64,000 bases of DNA. Source: Saccopteryx bilineata (Eukaryota; Chordata; Mammalia; Chiroptera; Emballonuridae). The stretch lies in the NCBI RefSeq assembly GCF_036850765.1, contig NC_089495.1, forward strand, positions 23,280,875 through 23,344,874, written 5' to 3'. Of the stretch, positions 24,602-34,044 are shown piece by piece; the first letter of the stretch is position 1; the number at the start of each line of letters is the position of its first letter. Under the pieces are notes generated by a model. It saw only the letters and a program-made list of their open reading frames with translations, did no database searches and was not told the origin of the DNA. The translations under genes were made by a program, and so were the position numbers.

Positions 24602-25644
24602 AGCAAGAGAAACTGATATCAAAATAAACAGACAGCCAACTATATGGGAACTGATATTTTCAAACGACAGCTCAGATAAGGGCCTAATATCCAAAATTTA
24701 CAAAGAACTCATAAAACTCAACAACAAACAAACAAGCAATCCAATAAAAAAATGGGAAGAGGACATGAACAGACACTTCTCCCAGGAAGAGATACAAATG
24801 GCCAACAGATATATGAAAACATGCTCAGCTTCATTAGTTATTAGAGAAATGCAAATCAAAACTACAATGAGATACCACCTCACCCCTGTTAGATTAGCTA
24901 TTATCAACAAGACGGGTAATAGCAAATGTTGGAGAGGCTGTGGAGAAAAAGGAACCCTCATTCACTGTTGGTGGGACTGTAAAGTAGTACAACCATTATG
25001 GAGGAAAGTATGGTGGTTCCTCAAAAAACTGCAAATAGAACTACCTTATGACCCAGCAATCCCTCTACTGGGTATATACCCCAAAACCTCAGAAACATTG
25101 ATACGTGAAGACACATGTAGCCCCATGTTCATTGCAGCACTGTTCACAGTGGCCAAGACATGGAAACAACCAAAAAGCCCTTCAATAGAAGACTGGATAA
25201 AGAAGATGTGGCACATATACACTATGGAATACTACTCAGCCATAAGAGATGATGACATCAGATCATTTACAGCAAAATGGTGGGATCTTGATAACATTAT
25301 AAGGAGTGAAATAAGCAAATCAGAAAAAAACAAGAACTACATGATTCCATACATTGGTGGAACATAAAAATGAGACTAAGAGACATGGACAAGAGTGTGG
25401 TGGTTACCAAGGGTGGGGGGGGAGGACATGGGAGGGAGGGAGGGAGAGAGTTAGGGGGAGGGGGAGGGGCACAGAGAACTAGATAGAGGGTGACGGAGGA
25501 CAATCTGACTTTGGGCGAGGGGTTTGCAACATAATTTGATGACAAAATAACCTAGACATGTTTTCTTTGAATATATGTACCCTGATTTATTAATGTCATC
25601 CCATTACCATTAATAAAAATTTATTAAAAAAAAAAAAAAAAAAA
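24602..25644 (+). mobile_element. 5'-truncated L1 with intact ORF2 C-terminus, poly(A) tail and exact target duplication
   Basis: About 1.04 kb of L1 3' end inserted in the gene's sense direction. It ends in AATAAAAATTTATT and A18. The 15-bp target duplication GAAAAGGCTGAAACT is exact at 24587-24601 and 25645-25659. The 3' UTR contains a G-rich tract (about 25411-25469) typical of L1. Its intact frame suggests a fairly recent insertion. Confidence 0.95.
24765..25367 (+). pseudogene. L1 ORF2p C-terminal fragment (200 codons open)
   Basis: The frame encodes the C-terminal part of the L1 reverse transcriptase/endonuclease protein. The Cys-rich motif C-x3-C-x7-H-x4-C reads [18 protein letters not shown], followed by the family words [29 protein letters not shown] and [12 protein letters not shown]. 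The endonuclease and RT domains are absent because of 5' truncation, so it cannot retrotranspose. The Met at its start is an internal codon, not an authentic start. It is a retroelement fragment and not a host gene. Confidence 0.92.
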
Positions 25645-25657
25645 GAAAAGGCTGAAA

Positions 25658-26009
25658 CTGACCAAGTGGTGGTGCAGTGGATAGAGCGTCGGACTAGGAT
25701 GCTGAGGACCCAGGTTTGCGACCCTGAGGTCACCAGCTTGAGCGCAGGCTCATCTGGTTTGAGCAAAGCTCACCAGCTTGGACCCAAAGTTGCTGGCTCG
25801 AGCAAGGAGTTACTCGGTCTGCTGAAGGCCCGCGGTCAAGGCACATATGAGAAAGCAATCAATGAACAACTAAGGTGTCGCAATGCGCAATGAAAAACTA
25901 ATGATTGATGCTTCTTATCTCTCCATTCCTGTGTGTCCCTGTCTATCCCTCTCTGACTCTGTCTCTAAAAATAATAATAATAATAAAATAACAAAAACCC
26001 CCAAAATTA
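25658..26009 (+). mobile_element. tRNA-derived SINE (type B) abutting the L1
   Basis: Head 'ctgaccaagtggtggtgcag' starts inside or directly after the right L1 target duplication. A further imperfect copy of the same target (aaaaagtctgaaagt, about 26010-26024) follows its AATAATAAT tail, which shows the SINE also used this site. Confidence 0.9.
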
Positions 26010-26024
26010 AAAAAGTCTGAAAGT

Positions 26025-27790
26025 ACTGGAGTATCTGCACGATCCCTGGTCCCCTCATTTTTGTGAGCAGTAGTTCTTGTTTGTCAGGATCCAGTCTTAG
26101 GCCCTCTGATTGGCGAATTTTCATGCTAAGAAAAAGGCCTATTCAGCTGTATACTGTAAGCCCTCAACAACATTATCCGCAGGTGCAGAGGGGGAAGGGT
26201 GGGGCTAGATCTGGCGCAGTGGGACAGGGACGAGCCAGCCTGTCAGGAGGGCTGGATTCGGGCTCCCTGGGGACTGGCTCACTCTGGGTGGGGTGGTCAA
26301 GAGCCCCTTGTTCTCGGAGGGAGGGATCTTACCCCCTCCCTGAAGTCCACTGCATCCCCGTGGGCCCAGGCCAGCAAACTTAATCTTATTTTAGCTTTCC
26401 CATTTCATTAAGTCTGGACAGGATGGAAGGTGAAGCCCACCTAAGCCCCTGCTCCCTGCCCTGCACTGCCTGCACCTCCAGTTAGGTGTCCCCATGGAGG
26501 GCCCATGCTGGGGACAACCTGTTTCCACCTGTACAGTTTTCTCAAGGCTACATTAGCAACCAGGAAGAATGTGCAAATGCAAAAGGCTTGTTCAGCTTTC
26601 TGCCTCCTTCCATCAAAGGAGACTGGTGGGTTTGCCGGGTCCTCAGCCTCATACTGAAGTGTGGGTGTCCGTGAGGGCTGCTGTCCGGGAGGTGTGGTCC
26701 TGACCTTGTCGGGCTGCCCCGGTGTCCTGTGCTGCTTGCTGTCACAGTGGCTCCGAGCCAGGCACAGAGTGTGAGGCTGGGTCTCCCGTAACCCTGGGCT
26801 AGCCTCTCTCACAGAACAGGTCCAGGATTATTGCTTTCATTTGCATTTTCTCTCCTGCAGTGTCTTATTCATTCACTGAGGGAACTACTATGTAACAGGT
26901 ACTATATACTAAGCTCTTTGAAGCAAAATGCATAACAATTTGCTCAAGCAGCTAATAATATAACAACAAAAGAGTAAGAAGATAAATAACTCACAGCAGT
27001 GGTTCTCAAACTGAAGTATGCCTCAGAATCCCTTGGAGGGCAGAATTTCTGACTCGGGAGGCCTGGGGTGGAGCCTGGAGTGTGCATTCTACCTGCTCCC
27101 GGTGCCGGAGCTGCTGGTCACCTACTGTCCCCTGCGTGCTGCAGCGCGGATGGGAAGATGGGGTTTTCCAGCGGAGCGAGGAGGGGGAAGGACATAGCTC
27201 CACCTCCACCTGGTTTATGTGCCTTTTTTTCTGTTATTTTACCTATTATACTTATTTCCTGGGTCAGGTTTTTCTGTACTTTGTGAGACCGTAAAAGCTC
27301 ACTCAAGGTCTCTATCGGCCCCAGGGTGCTTTGGACAATGAAGTCCGTGTCAGGCAGGGGACTGTTTGTTCCAGCCCAGTTGTCCTGTTGTTCTTTGTTT
27401 CTTCCCTGCTCTGGCTGCGGTGGCCCGAGGCCGCGCCCTCACCCCCCCCCCAAGGTTTCCAGGGGCTACAGGAGTGAGCTCAGGCCTCAGAGCTTTTTGG
27501 AGAGGAGCTCCCTTTAAAAACCGGTCCCTGGCGGAGAGCAGCCGGAAGAGCCGTTTTCAGAATGTGTTCTCCGGAACCTGGTGTTCCCTGGGGACAGTTG
27601 CCGGGGGTCGAGGTCCCTCCGGCTCCCACCGCCACCAGGTCAACCAGAATAGCTATACTTTCATTAAAAAGAGTTTCTGGGGAAAATCAGTTTGAAGAAA
27701 TGGCCCACTGCCTTTATTTTTAACTTTGAAAATTACTGTTCTGTAACATTTACTCTGGTTTGAGCCTCCTTGAACCTCCTGTTGTTATCT

Positions 27791-27831
<41 letters not shown>

Positions 27832-29072
27832 ATGAGAGAGAGAGAGAGAGAGAGGCAAATACTGCAAGAAGTGAGAAATTTAGATCTAGATCCTATTGAT
27901 GTTTCTAAGTTTTAACAAAGAAAACAGTAGTGTATCTGTAAACACCTTTCTAGAATTTTCTACCAGGTACTATTCAGTACAGCAAGCATTGTTGCACACT
28001 GCATGTTAGCCTCAGAGCTGGCCCTGGGCGCAGACTTGAGTAAGAACCGGATCCTTGACAAGTGGTTAGGAGTGATCCCGACCTGCTCCGCTCCCGGCAA
28101 TCTCGCACAAATATCTCCATGGACTCGCTGGGAGCTCACCCTCTTCCCGACCGAGCCCTGCGTGCTGCGTGTCTCCTGCCATTTACAGGAACTCCCTGTG
28201 ACTCCTTCACAAGAAGAGGAGGGAAATAGGACGTTATGTGTCAAGGGATTTCTCAAGTGCAAGTTCACCCGATCTCTTAGGCCCTGCTTCACTACCTAAC
28301 TTGACCGGGACTCGGCAGCGCTGGGCTCAGGGGATTTGGAAGCAGTTCCCACATTCTGCCGGGTTGGGTTCTGTGCAAATGTAACTCAGTGAACCGTCTC
28401 CCAGCATCAGTCTAGACCCGCTGGGAGGTAATGCTTTAAGATGAAGGTGTGGAAACGTCTGGAAATCATAAATTACCTCTGTCAGGCTGACACTGAAGCA
28501 CACTCCACCTCAGCTCCATTCTTGTTCTCTTTAGGGTCAGATGCCTTAAAAGACATTTTGGTATTAAAAACTTTCTAAAGCAAGAACCCATTGTTCGTGT
28601 GAAAGCCCCCCCCTCAGCCGTTTCCTGCTGGGCAGCTGGGCAGCTGGGTGAGGGCACAAGCCAACACCTCCCCCCCGGGCGCCGGGCATGTCCTCCCCCA
28701 CCCCCGGCCCTCTGCCCTCCGCTGTCCAGTGAGCTGGGCAACTGTGGCTAAGAGACCGAGTGTGCTGGGTCTTGAGACTCTCTCTGACTTTTTAAAAAGA
28801 CTCAAAGTGTCTTAAAATAGCCTGATAGCTGAAGTAACAACAGCAGCACGTCACTTCTGAGCATGGCTGTTTAAAATCCGAGGCTCGGGTCCTGGCCGGA
28901 GTCCATTTCCACGCGCTGCGCTCCCACAGGAGCTGTGCTGATGGGAATCAGCTGGTCCCATGACAGGAAACAGGTCTGGTAAGCGTCCTGTCCACCCCTG
29001 TAGGGACCTCCTTACAGGGACTACAGACACCTGCACCCAGGATGGGTGGTGTAGACCAGACCACTTTAAAGT
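26025..29072. other. RBPMS intron with DNA-transposon fossil and dinucleotide repeats
   Basis: 26995-27120 matches MER5A-type hAT fossils ('cagtggttctcaaactgaag ... ggcctggggtggagcctgg'). 27788-27854 is (TG)n followed by (AG)n. 27440-27451 is a C-run. No gene recognised; GC-rich short ORFs at 28.5-28.8 kb show no domain. Confidence 0.5.
27788..27854. repeat. Compound microsatellite (TG)n then (AG)n
   Basis: Nearly pure TG dinucleotides from 27788, one 'ta' break, then GA dinucleotides to 27854. Confidence 0.9.
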
Positions 29073-29082
29073 GGTTTATGAT

Positions 29083-29253
29083 GCCCTGACTGGAGAGTTT
29101 GGTTAGAGTGTCATCCTGGAGTGCAGAGGTTACGGGTTCAGTCCCTGGCCAGGGCACATACAGGAACGATTACTGTTCCTACCTCTCTCTCTCTCTCTTT
29201 TCCCCTCTTGCTAAAATCAAGAAATTAAAAAAAAAAATTGTTTATAACAAATA
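29083..29253 (+). mobile_element. tRNA-derived SINE (type C)
   Basis: Head 'gccctgactggagagtttgg', B box 'gggttcagtcc', CT-rich body and A-rich tail. Exact 12-bp duplication GGTTTATGATGC at 29073-29084 and 29254-29265. Confidence 0.9.
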
Positions 29254-29265
29254 GGTTTATGATGC

Positions 29266-30768
29266 TACTGTTTGCCTCCCTGTCACAACAATCAGTCCCC
29301 TCTTTCGGCCGGAGCCCCACAGCCTAGACACATGAGCATTCTGTGTTCCGTCCCCGAACCCCGAGGAGGTCGTTTTAACTGCCTTGTCGAGAGAGGTGTG
29401 GGAAGCCGCCGGCCAGCCACAGTGCGTCACCCCACCCTGTGGGGACCCTGAGCTGCCCTCTGAATGGACGGACCCCCTCAGCTCAGCTCGGGACTCTCTC
29501 CTCCTGTCGGAAGCCGTGCTGGCTGGCCGGCCGGCTCGCCCACCGGCGCATGCGCCCCACAGGCTCGCCGCTTTCCCGTTGCTCCGTAGAGCGGTCACCA
29601 CCTCACGCTCGGCTGTGCCCCCTTCCCAGGCTGAACACCGCGCCCAGAGCCCGAGTGTGGGAGGATGGCGAGGGGAGGGGCGACCTGGGGGGGGGGGCTC
29701 TCGGATGGTGGGAAGGAGGGAAGTGACTCCTGTTCTTGGAGCACACTGAACGGCAGTCACTAATGGCTTTATCACGTCCCCTTTGCCTGCCTCGCCCAGC
29801 CGTGGCGGGGAGCATCTCTGACCTACTTGATTTCAGACTTGGACAGGTGATAAAAGCGCAGGGTCCAGATTCATGCTATTGACCGCTGCAATCTTTGCCT
29901 TTGCTGGATGCTCCCTCGTGTGTTTGCTGTGACTTTAATGGGCTGCTTCCTGACACGGTCTGAGGCCCGGACAGCTGCCCTCAGTCTGGCAGAGGGCGGC
30001 CGGACCCCAGGGGAAGCAGAGCGGCCCCGGGGAACATCTAAACCAGCCAGCTGGTGACTTGACTCCCTTTTTTTAATTTTTCCCCCCTAAAAAATAAATA
30101 TGGTCAGTGTAATCGGCAACTGGGCACATTCTTATTTGTGTCTCCGTGGAGCACATAACCTGAACCGGGATACACACACCTTTTTCACTTCATTCTCTGA
30201 ATTCTTGGCAGCTTAACACGTGGTATAGACACAGCGTCTGGTCCTGTGCCGCTGAGCCCAAGTGTGAAACGCTTGCAGATCGTAATTTACTCGTCTATTA
30301 ATTATCCTGATAAACAGAAAAGCCCTCCGGTTCTTCCCATCTGTTGGGGTCCTGCCAGGAACTGTTGTTCTCTCAAGGACGCTGCAGCGGGTTTTCAAGA
30401 GAGACCTCCTCCTGGTTCTCCTCTTCCTCTCTCCCGGGGAGGACCGCACTTGCGGTTCTGCGCAGGAAACCCCCGCTGTTCCTGGGTTTCCCCGGCTGCG
30501 GCTGCATTGGAAAGACATCAGAGTGGCCCGGGCAGAGCCGGCCTGCTTCCTGCAGGCCGGGCAGGCAGCAGACGCTTGTTGCTTTCTCTCGTCGTGCGTT
30601 TCCTGTTCCCTTGCTTAGCGTTTGGGGACCAAAGCCAACAGGTTATTAAAAGAATGATAGTCATTTGACTTCTGGCATGGATGGGGGCTCGGGGTGGTTG
30701 GGGGTTTTGTTCTGATTTGAAACCGGCTGTTTGGTAACCACTAACTCTCCCTTATTCTTTTCTTGCAG
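29266..30768. other. RBPMS intron upstream of the shared exon, GC-rich
   Basis: 29380-29820 and 30330-30620 are GC- and CpG-richer than the surroundings, with overlapping ORFs of up to 172 codons on both strands but no recognised domain or splice support. No repeat recognised. Confidence 0.45.
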
Positions 30769-30899
30769 ATGAGCTCACAGTGCCTGCACTTTACCCCAGT
30801 AGCCCTGAAGTGTGGGCCCCGTACCCTCTGTACCCGGCGGAGCTAGCGCCTGCTCTACCTCCTCCTGCTTTCACCTATCCCGCTTCACTGCATGCCCAG
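30769..30899 (+). CDS. RBPMS: RBPMS shared C-terminal exon (Pro/Tyr-rich linker after the RRM)
   Basis: This 131-nt internal exon encodes [20 protein letters not shown] and continues through a Pro/Ala/Tyr-rich stretch to end in ASLHAQ. That is the RBPMS segment between the RRM region and the variable C-terminus. The acceptor is tcttgcag at 30761-30768. The exon begins with the last two bases (AT) of a split Tyr codon, giving the family's PYELTVP junction, and then holds 43 whole codons. The donor is CAG|gtaatt, so the exon leaves in phase 0. The segment is disordered and lies in the region that helps RBPMS multimerise and engage partners (family knowledge). If the donor is not used the frame stays open to a stop at 31044-31046, adding 48 Arg/Pro/Ser-rich residues. 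It is the anchor for the two C-terminal choices at 33798 and 44437. Confidence 0.96.
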
Positions 30900-31046
30900 G
30901 TAATTTATGCCCCTCGGCCACGACTCCACTCACCCCTCCACCGGCCCTCTCCAGCCCGGTTCCCCAGAGCACACCGTACCACTAACACCTGCCCAGCTAA
31001 CAGAGCCACCTCCGAGAGAGTCCTCATCCTCTCTACATCCAGCTGA
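30900..31046 (+). other. Open intron-retention extension of the RBPMS shared exon
   Basis: Immediately after the GT donor the exon frame stays open for 48 codons (starting [10 protein letters not shown]) before TAA/TGA-type termination at 31044-31046. The peptide is basic and Pro/Ser-rich and I recognise no domain. No AATAAA lies close behind it, so a short polyadenylated isoform is not supported; retention or chance openness in GC-rich sequence are both possible. Confidence 0.3.
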
Positions 31047-31512
31047 CACTCCTCCGGGACTTACGAGGACCCTCTGACAGCAATGTCACCACTGCCTGAT
31101 GTTTTCCCTGAACGACACCTCTGTCTTCCTTAATGACCTCACCCCCGTATCACACAGGAGAGACTGGGCCCAGGCGGCCTCCCCAGTGCCCAGCCAGTGA
31201 GGATGTCTCCAGAGCGTAGATGTGTGTGTGCCTTGTCGTGTGCAAGGAAGGGCTGCAGAGGGGGTGCGCCCTGGCCGCGGGGGCTCCATGTCTGTGTTTC
31301 TGCGCATTGAGACGTTGGCTCTCGTCTTCTCTGAGATCTAGTGACCAGAGGGGGAAGCTGGGGGCTTCCAGGAGGAAGAGTCCTACCTTGTATATGTTAC
31401 AGAAGAGGTTAGGGTTCATTTACAACATTTTTGGCAAACCTTGAAGAAAAGGAGGCACAATATAGTCTAGACTGTAATTATAGGTCCAGGTAGAGGCCTT
31501 TGTTCTAACTGG
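31047..31512. other. RBPMS intron between shared exon and pyrimidine tract
   Basis: Unique-looking, no repeat or additional exon recognised. Confidence 0.5.
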
Positions 31513-31780
31513 CTTTTTCTTTCTTTCCTTCCTTTCTTTCTTTCTCTTCTCTCTTCCTCCCTCCCTCCCTCCTTTCTTCCCCCTTCCCTCCCTCCCTTCC
31601 TTCCTTTCTCTTTCTTCCTTCCTTCCTTTCCCCCTCCCCTCCCTCCCTTCCTCTCCCTTCCTCTCCCCTCTCCTCTCCTTCCCCCTCCCCTCCTCTCCCC
31701 TCCTCTCCTTTCCTCTCCCCTTCTCTCCCTTCCCTTCCCCTCCCTTCCTCTCCTTTCCTCTCCTCTTCCTTCTTTTCCTT
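31513..31780 (+). repeat. 268-nt purine-free polypyrimidine tract
   Basis: Every base from 31513 to 31780 is C or T on the plus strand, made of CTTT, CCTT, CCCT and CTCT words. It sits 0.6 kb after the shared RBPMS exon and in sense orientation, so the pre-mRNA would carry a very long CU-rich tract of the kind PTBP1 binds. It ends in ttttccttatag, a near-ideal 3' splice site (see 31785). Such mirror-rich homopurine/homopyrimidine DNA can also form triplex (H-DNA). Confidence 0.95.
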
Positions 31781-31784
31781 ATAG

Positions 31785-31886
31785 CCTGAATTTATAAATA
31801 AGCTCCCCTGTTTCTTCACAAAGATTGCTGTCTACCTACCAACCCCTTCTCTCTCCTTGGAGAGGAAAACTGTGCTTTTAGGGCAG
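31785..31886 (+). other. Candidate cryptic cassette exon in RBPMS
   Basis: A 102-nt block lies between a strong acceptor (pyrimidine tract then TATAG at 31781-31784) and a donor CAG|gtagta at 31884-31889. It is exactly 34 codons and is open in phase 0, the phase in which the shared exon exits and both alternative C-terminal exons enter. It would insert a peptide beginning PEFINKLPCFF and ending TVLLGQ. I do not recognise this peptide from RBPMS isoforms, so it is a predicted cryptic exon and not an established one. Confidence 0.35.
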
Positions 31887-33797
31887 GTAGTAGTAATCAA
31901 CATTATGATTCAGAGTGATCGATAGCAAATAAGACAGTGAAGATTTCATTTGTCTTACTGTGTGTGTAACTCCTCTAAAAGCAGGAGAGCCTGGCTTTTA
32001 AAAAATTGTTGGCTCGTGGGGGTTTTGTTTGTTATGCTTAGTGTTTGTTTACCAGACTGGATGGAATAAACAGCTTCCCAGGATACTCTTCTTTCTGACT
32101 TAAAACTTCCACGTTGTGCAAACTCACCGTGTTGATAAGACGTAACAGGCAGCCCCAGCGTGGCTCTCGCTGGCCTGGGGGCCACCGGCCGTGTTGTGGG
32201 CTGAGTGCCCTTCCCTTCTCTTCCAACTGAGCTGTCAGGGCTGCTTGCATGCCTCCGGGCACCAGCTCCCTGGGCCCCACGCGGGCACACCGCACAGGGA
32301 GACGGCCTGGTGCCTGCGCCCCAGACGTAGTTGCCCTCTGTGTTGGGAGGAAGAGACAGAAAGGGGTATATGTAGTGAAGAAAAACGTAGACAGTACTTG
32401 GTACAGAAAATAAAGTAAAAGTACTATTCTGGGACCTGTGACCCATCTCTAGATTAGCTGTGCTGTGTGCTTCTCCTTCCCCCGCAGCTTGTCCCGCCTC
32501 TGTCCGTGTCAGTGCTCGGTCACCCTGGAAATGGCAGGCAGAGGGAGAAGGGACAGAAAGAACTGAGTCATCAGCCTGCTCGGCGTGGGCTCAGGGATAA
32601 CCTTGTAGATGACGTGGAACAACTCAGAGCCGCACCTCTGTTGGTGCCTGTCCGCCCCACCCTGCCATCTGTGGATGTCTCCTCTTCCTCTTCTTCCTCT
32701 TGCTAGATGGCCTAGACACAGATCAGTTGACAACTGAGGCATGTGTTAGCAAATACCATGAAACGGTGCCAGGTTCTCATAGTCTTCTGAATATCCATGG
32801 CTTTTTAATCATCAACAAAGCCTCTCACCATTGCCCTGGAAAAGCAAGACTTGACAATGGCCAGAAAGGACTGGGAATAGTAAGTAGCTTTTGGCCAAGA
32901 CATCTGGGTCACTTGCCCTTTGTTCATTAACAGATGAAATCAGAAGCAGTATCTGGGAATATAGTGAGAAAAGAGTCTTAAGAGACTAGTAAGCCCGGGC
33001 CGTTGTGAGAAAGGATGGGGAGAAGCAGTGCCGAGATTAGACGGACTGAACCGTTTGACTCAATGGGATCTGTTGCCTAGGGTGACACCTTCCCTCTGAG
33101 TTCTTCCTTGGTCTGGAGCCTTTTCCAACCCAAAAGCCACTGGGCTCTGCCCCGTTGGTCCTCGAGCTGGTGGACTTCCTCTCTGGTCTCAGTGAGGTCT
33201 CGTGCTCAACCCCACCTCTGGTTGCCAGTCATTCCCAGGGCAAGCTTGACTTGCGAACAAACACAGTTATTTAAATTTCTTTGCCTAATATGAGCATCAT
33301 AGGACGAACTGGCAGAGGCTTTACAGTGCAGCCCGTCTGACCCATTTTGCACGTGAGCACACAGACCGGAGAAGACGGAGAGTCACCCAGAGTCGCAAGT
33401 GGCTCTGCCATGACATGAGCGGGCCTGGCTCCCGGGCCTCGCTCTGTCCACGCCTTGGTGCTGGCTCACCAAAGACTTGTTCTTTGATGGAATTTTGGAA
33501 AGGCCTCCCTCCAGTGACTCCTTGGATCTTTCTGCTCTAAGCAGATGAGAAGCCTGTCAGAAGAGACTTGGAGGCAAAGACAAGGGGATCAGAGCTTCGC
33601 CAGAGGGCCTAAGAGAGTTGTTACTAACTGACCGGAGGGAGAGCAGTGGGGGACCAACACAGAGCGCCCCTTATTGATAATTCCATTTTCACTTTGGAAA
33701 TCTTACTTGTGTGTCTTTGGAGAAGCTTTTAAGTTATTTTGCTTTTCTCAGCAATGTTGTGCTCTGTTTTGAGACATGGATTTTTTTTTTCTTCTAG
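31887..33797. other. RBPMS intron upstream of the alternative terminal exon
   Basis: 33310-33480 has MIR-like wording. A CTT/TCC-rich patch lies at 32680-32701. No other exon recognised. Confidence 0.5.
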
Positions 33798-33929
33798 TGT
33801 TTCTGTCCTGAGGCAAAGCCCAACACACCTGTCTTTTGTCCACTTCTCCAGCAAATTAGATTTGTCTCTGGGAATGTGTTTGTAACATACCAACCTACTG
33901 CAGACCAGCAGAGGGAGCTCCCAGGCTGA
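33798..33929 (+). CDS. RBPMS: RBPMS alternative terminal exon, isoform-B type C-terminus
   Basis: This terminal exon encodes 43 residues beginning [19 protein letters not shown], continuing [19 protein letters not shown] and ending RELPG, then TGA at 33927-33929. It matches the alternative RBPMS tail used instead of the MRWLPP... tail. The acceptor is a T-rich run ending cttctag at 33791-33797, and the exon is entered in phase 0 from the exon at 30769. An AATAAA at 34013-34018 lies 84 nt after the stop, so the exon is self-sufficient as a 3' end. Compared with the human tail as I remember it (CFSPEAK... ending ELPC), the third residue is Cys instead of Ser and the last is Gly instead of Cys. 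Isoforms with this tail are reported to be weaker splicing regulators than the A form; that is literature knowledge and not visible here. Confidence 0.93.
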   Translation, partial: CFCPEAKPNTPVFCPLLQQIRFVSGNVFVTYQPTADQQRELPG

Positions 33930-34012
33930 CTTTGCTTGTTAGCTATCCCCCCCACCCCACCCCACCCCAACCGTTTGCCGAAACTATTTCTTGGTAACAT
34001 TTGAGAGAATTC

Positions 34013-34018
34013 AATAAA
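34013..34018 (+). terminator. RBPMS: Polyadenylation signal AATAAA of the alternative RBPMS terminal exon
   Basis: Canonical AATAAA 84 nt after the stop at 33929, followed within about 20 nt by A/T-rich sequence suitable for cleavage. It would produce a very short 3' UTR of roughly 105-115 nt. Confidence 0.75.
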
Positions 34019-34044
34019 AATTTTAATCGGAGAGAAATTGATCT

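Noticed and set aside
1..30768. RRM-encoding exons of RBPMS
   Set aside because: I looked for the RRM-coding and linker exons upstream of 30769 and found none, so they must lie before the window.
31505..31819. Glu/Gly/Arg/Lys-rich minus-strand ORF of 104 codons
   Set aside because: Translation of the complement of the purine-free tract.
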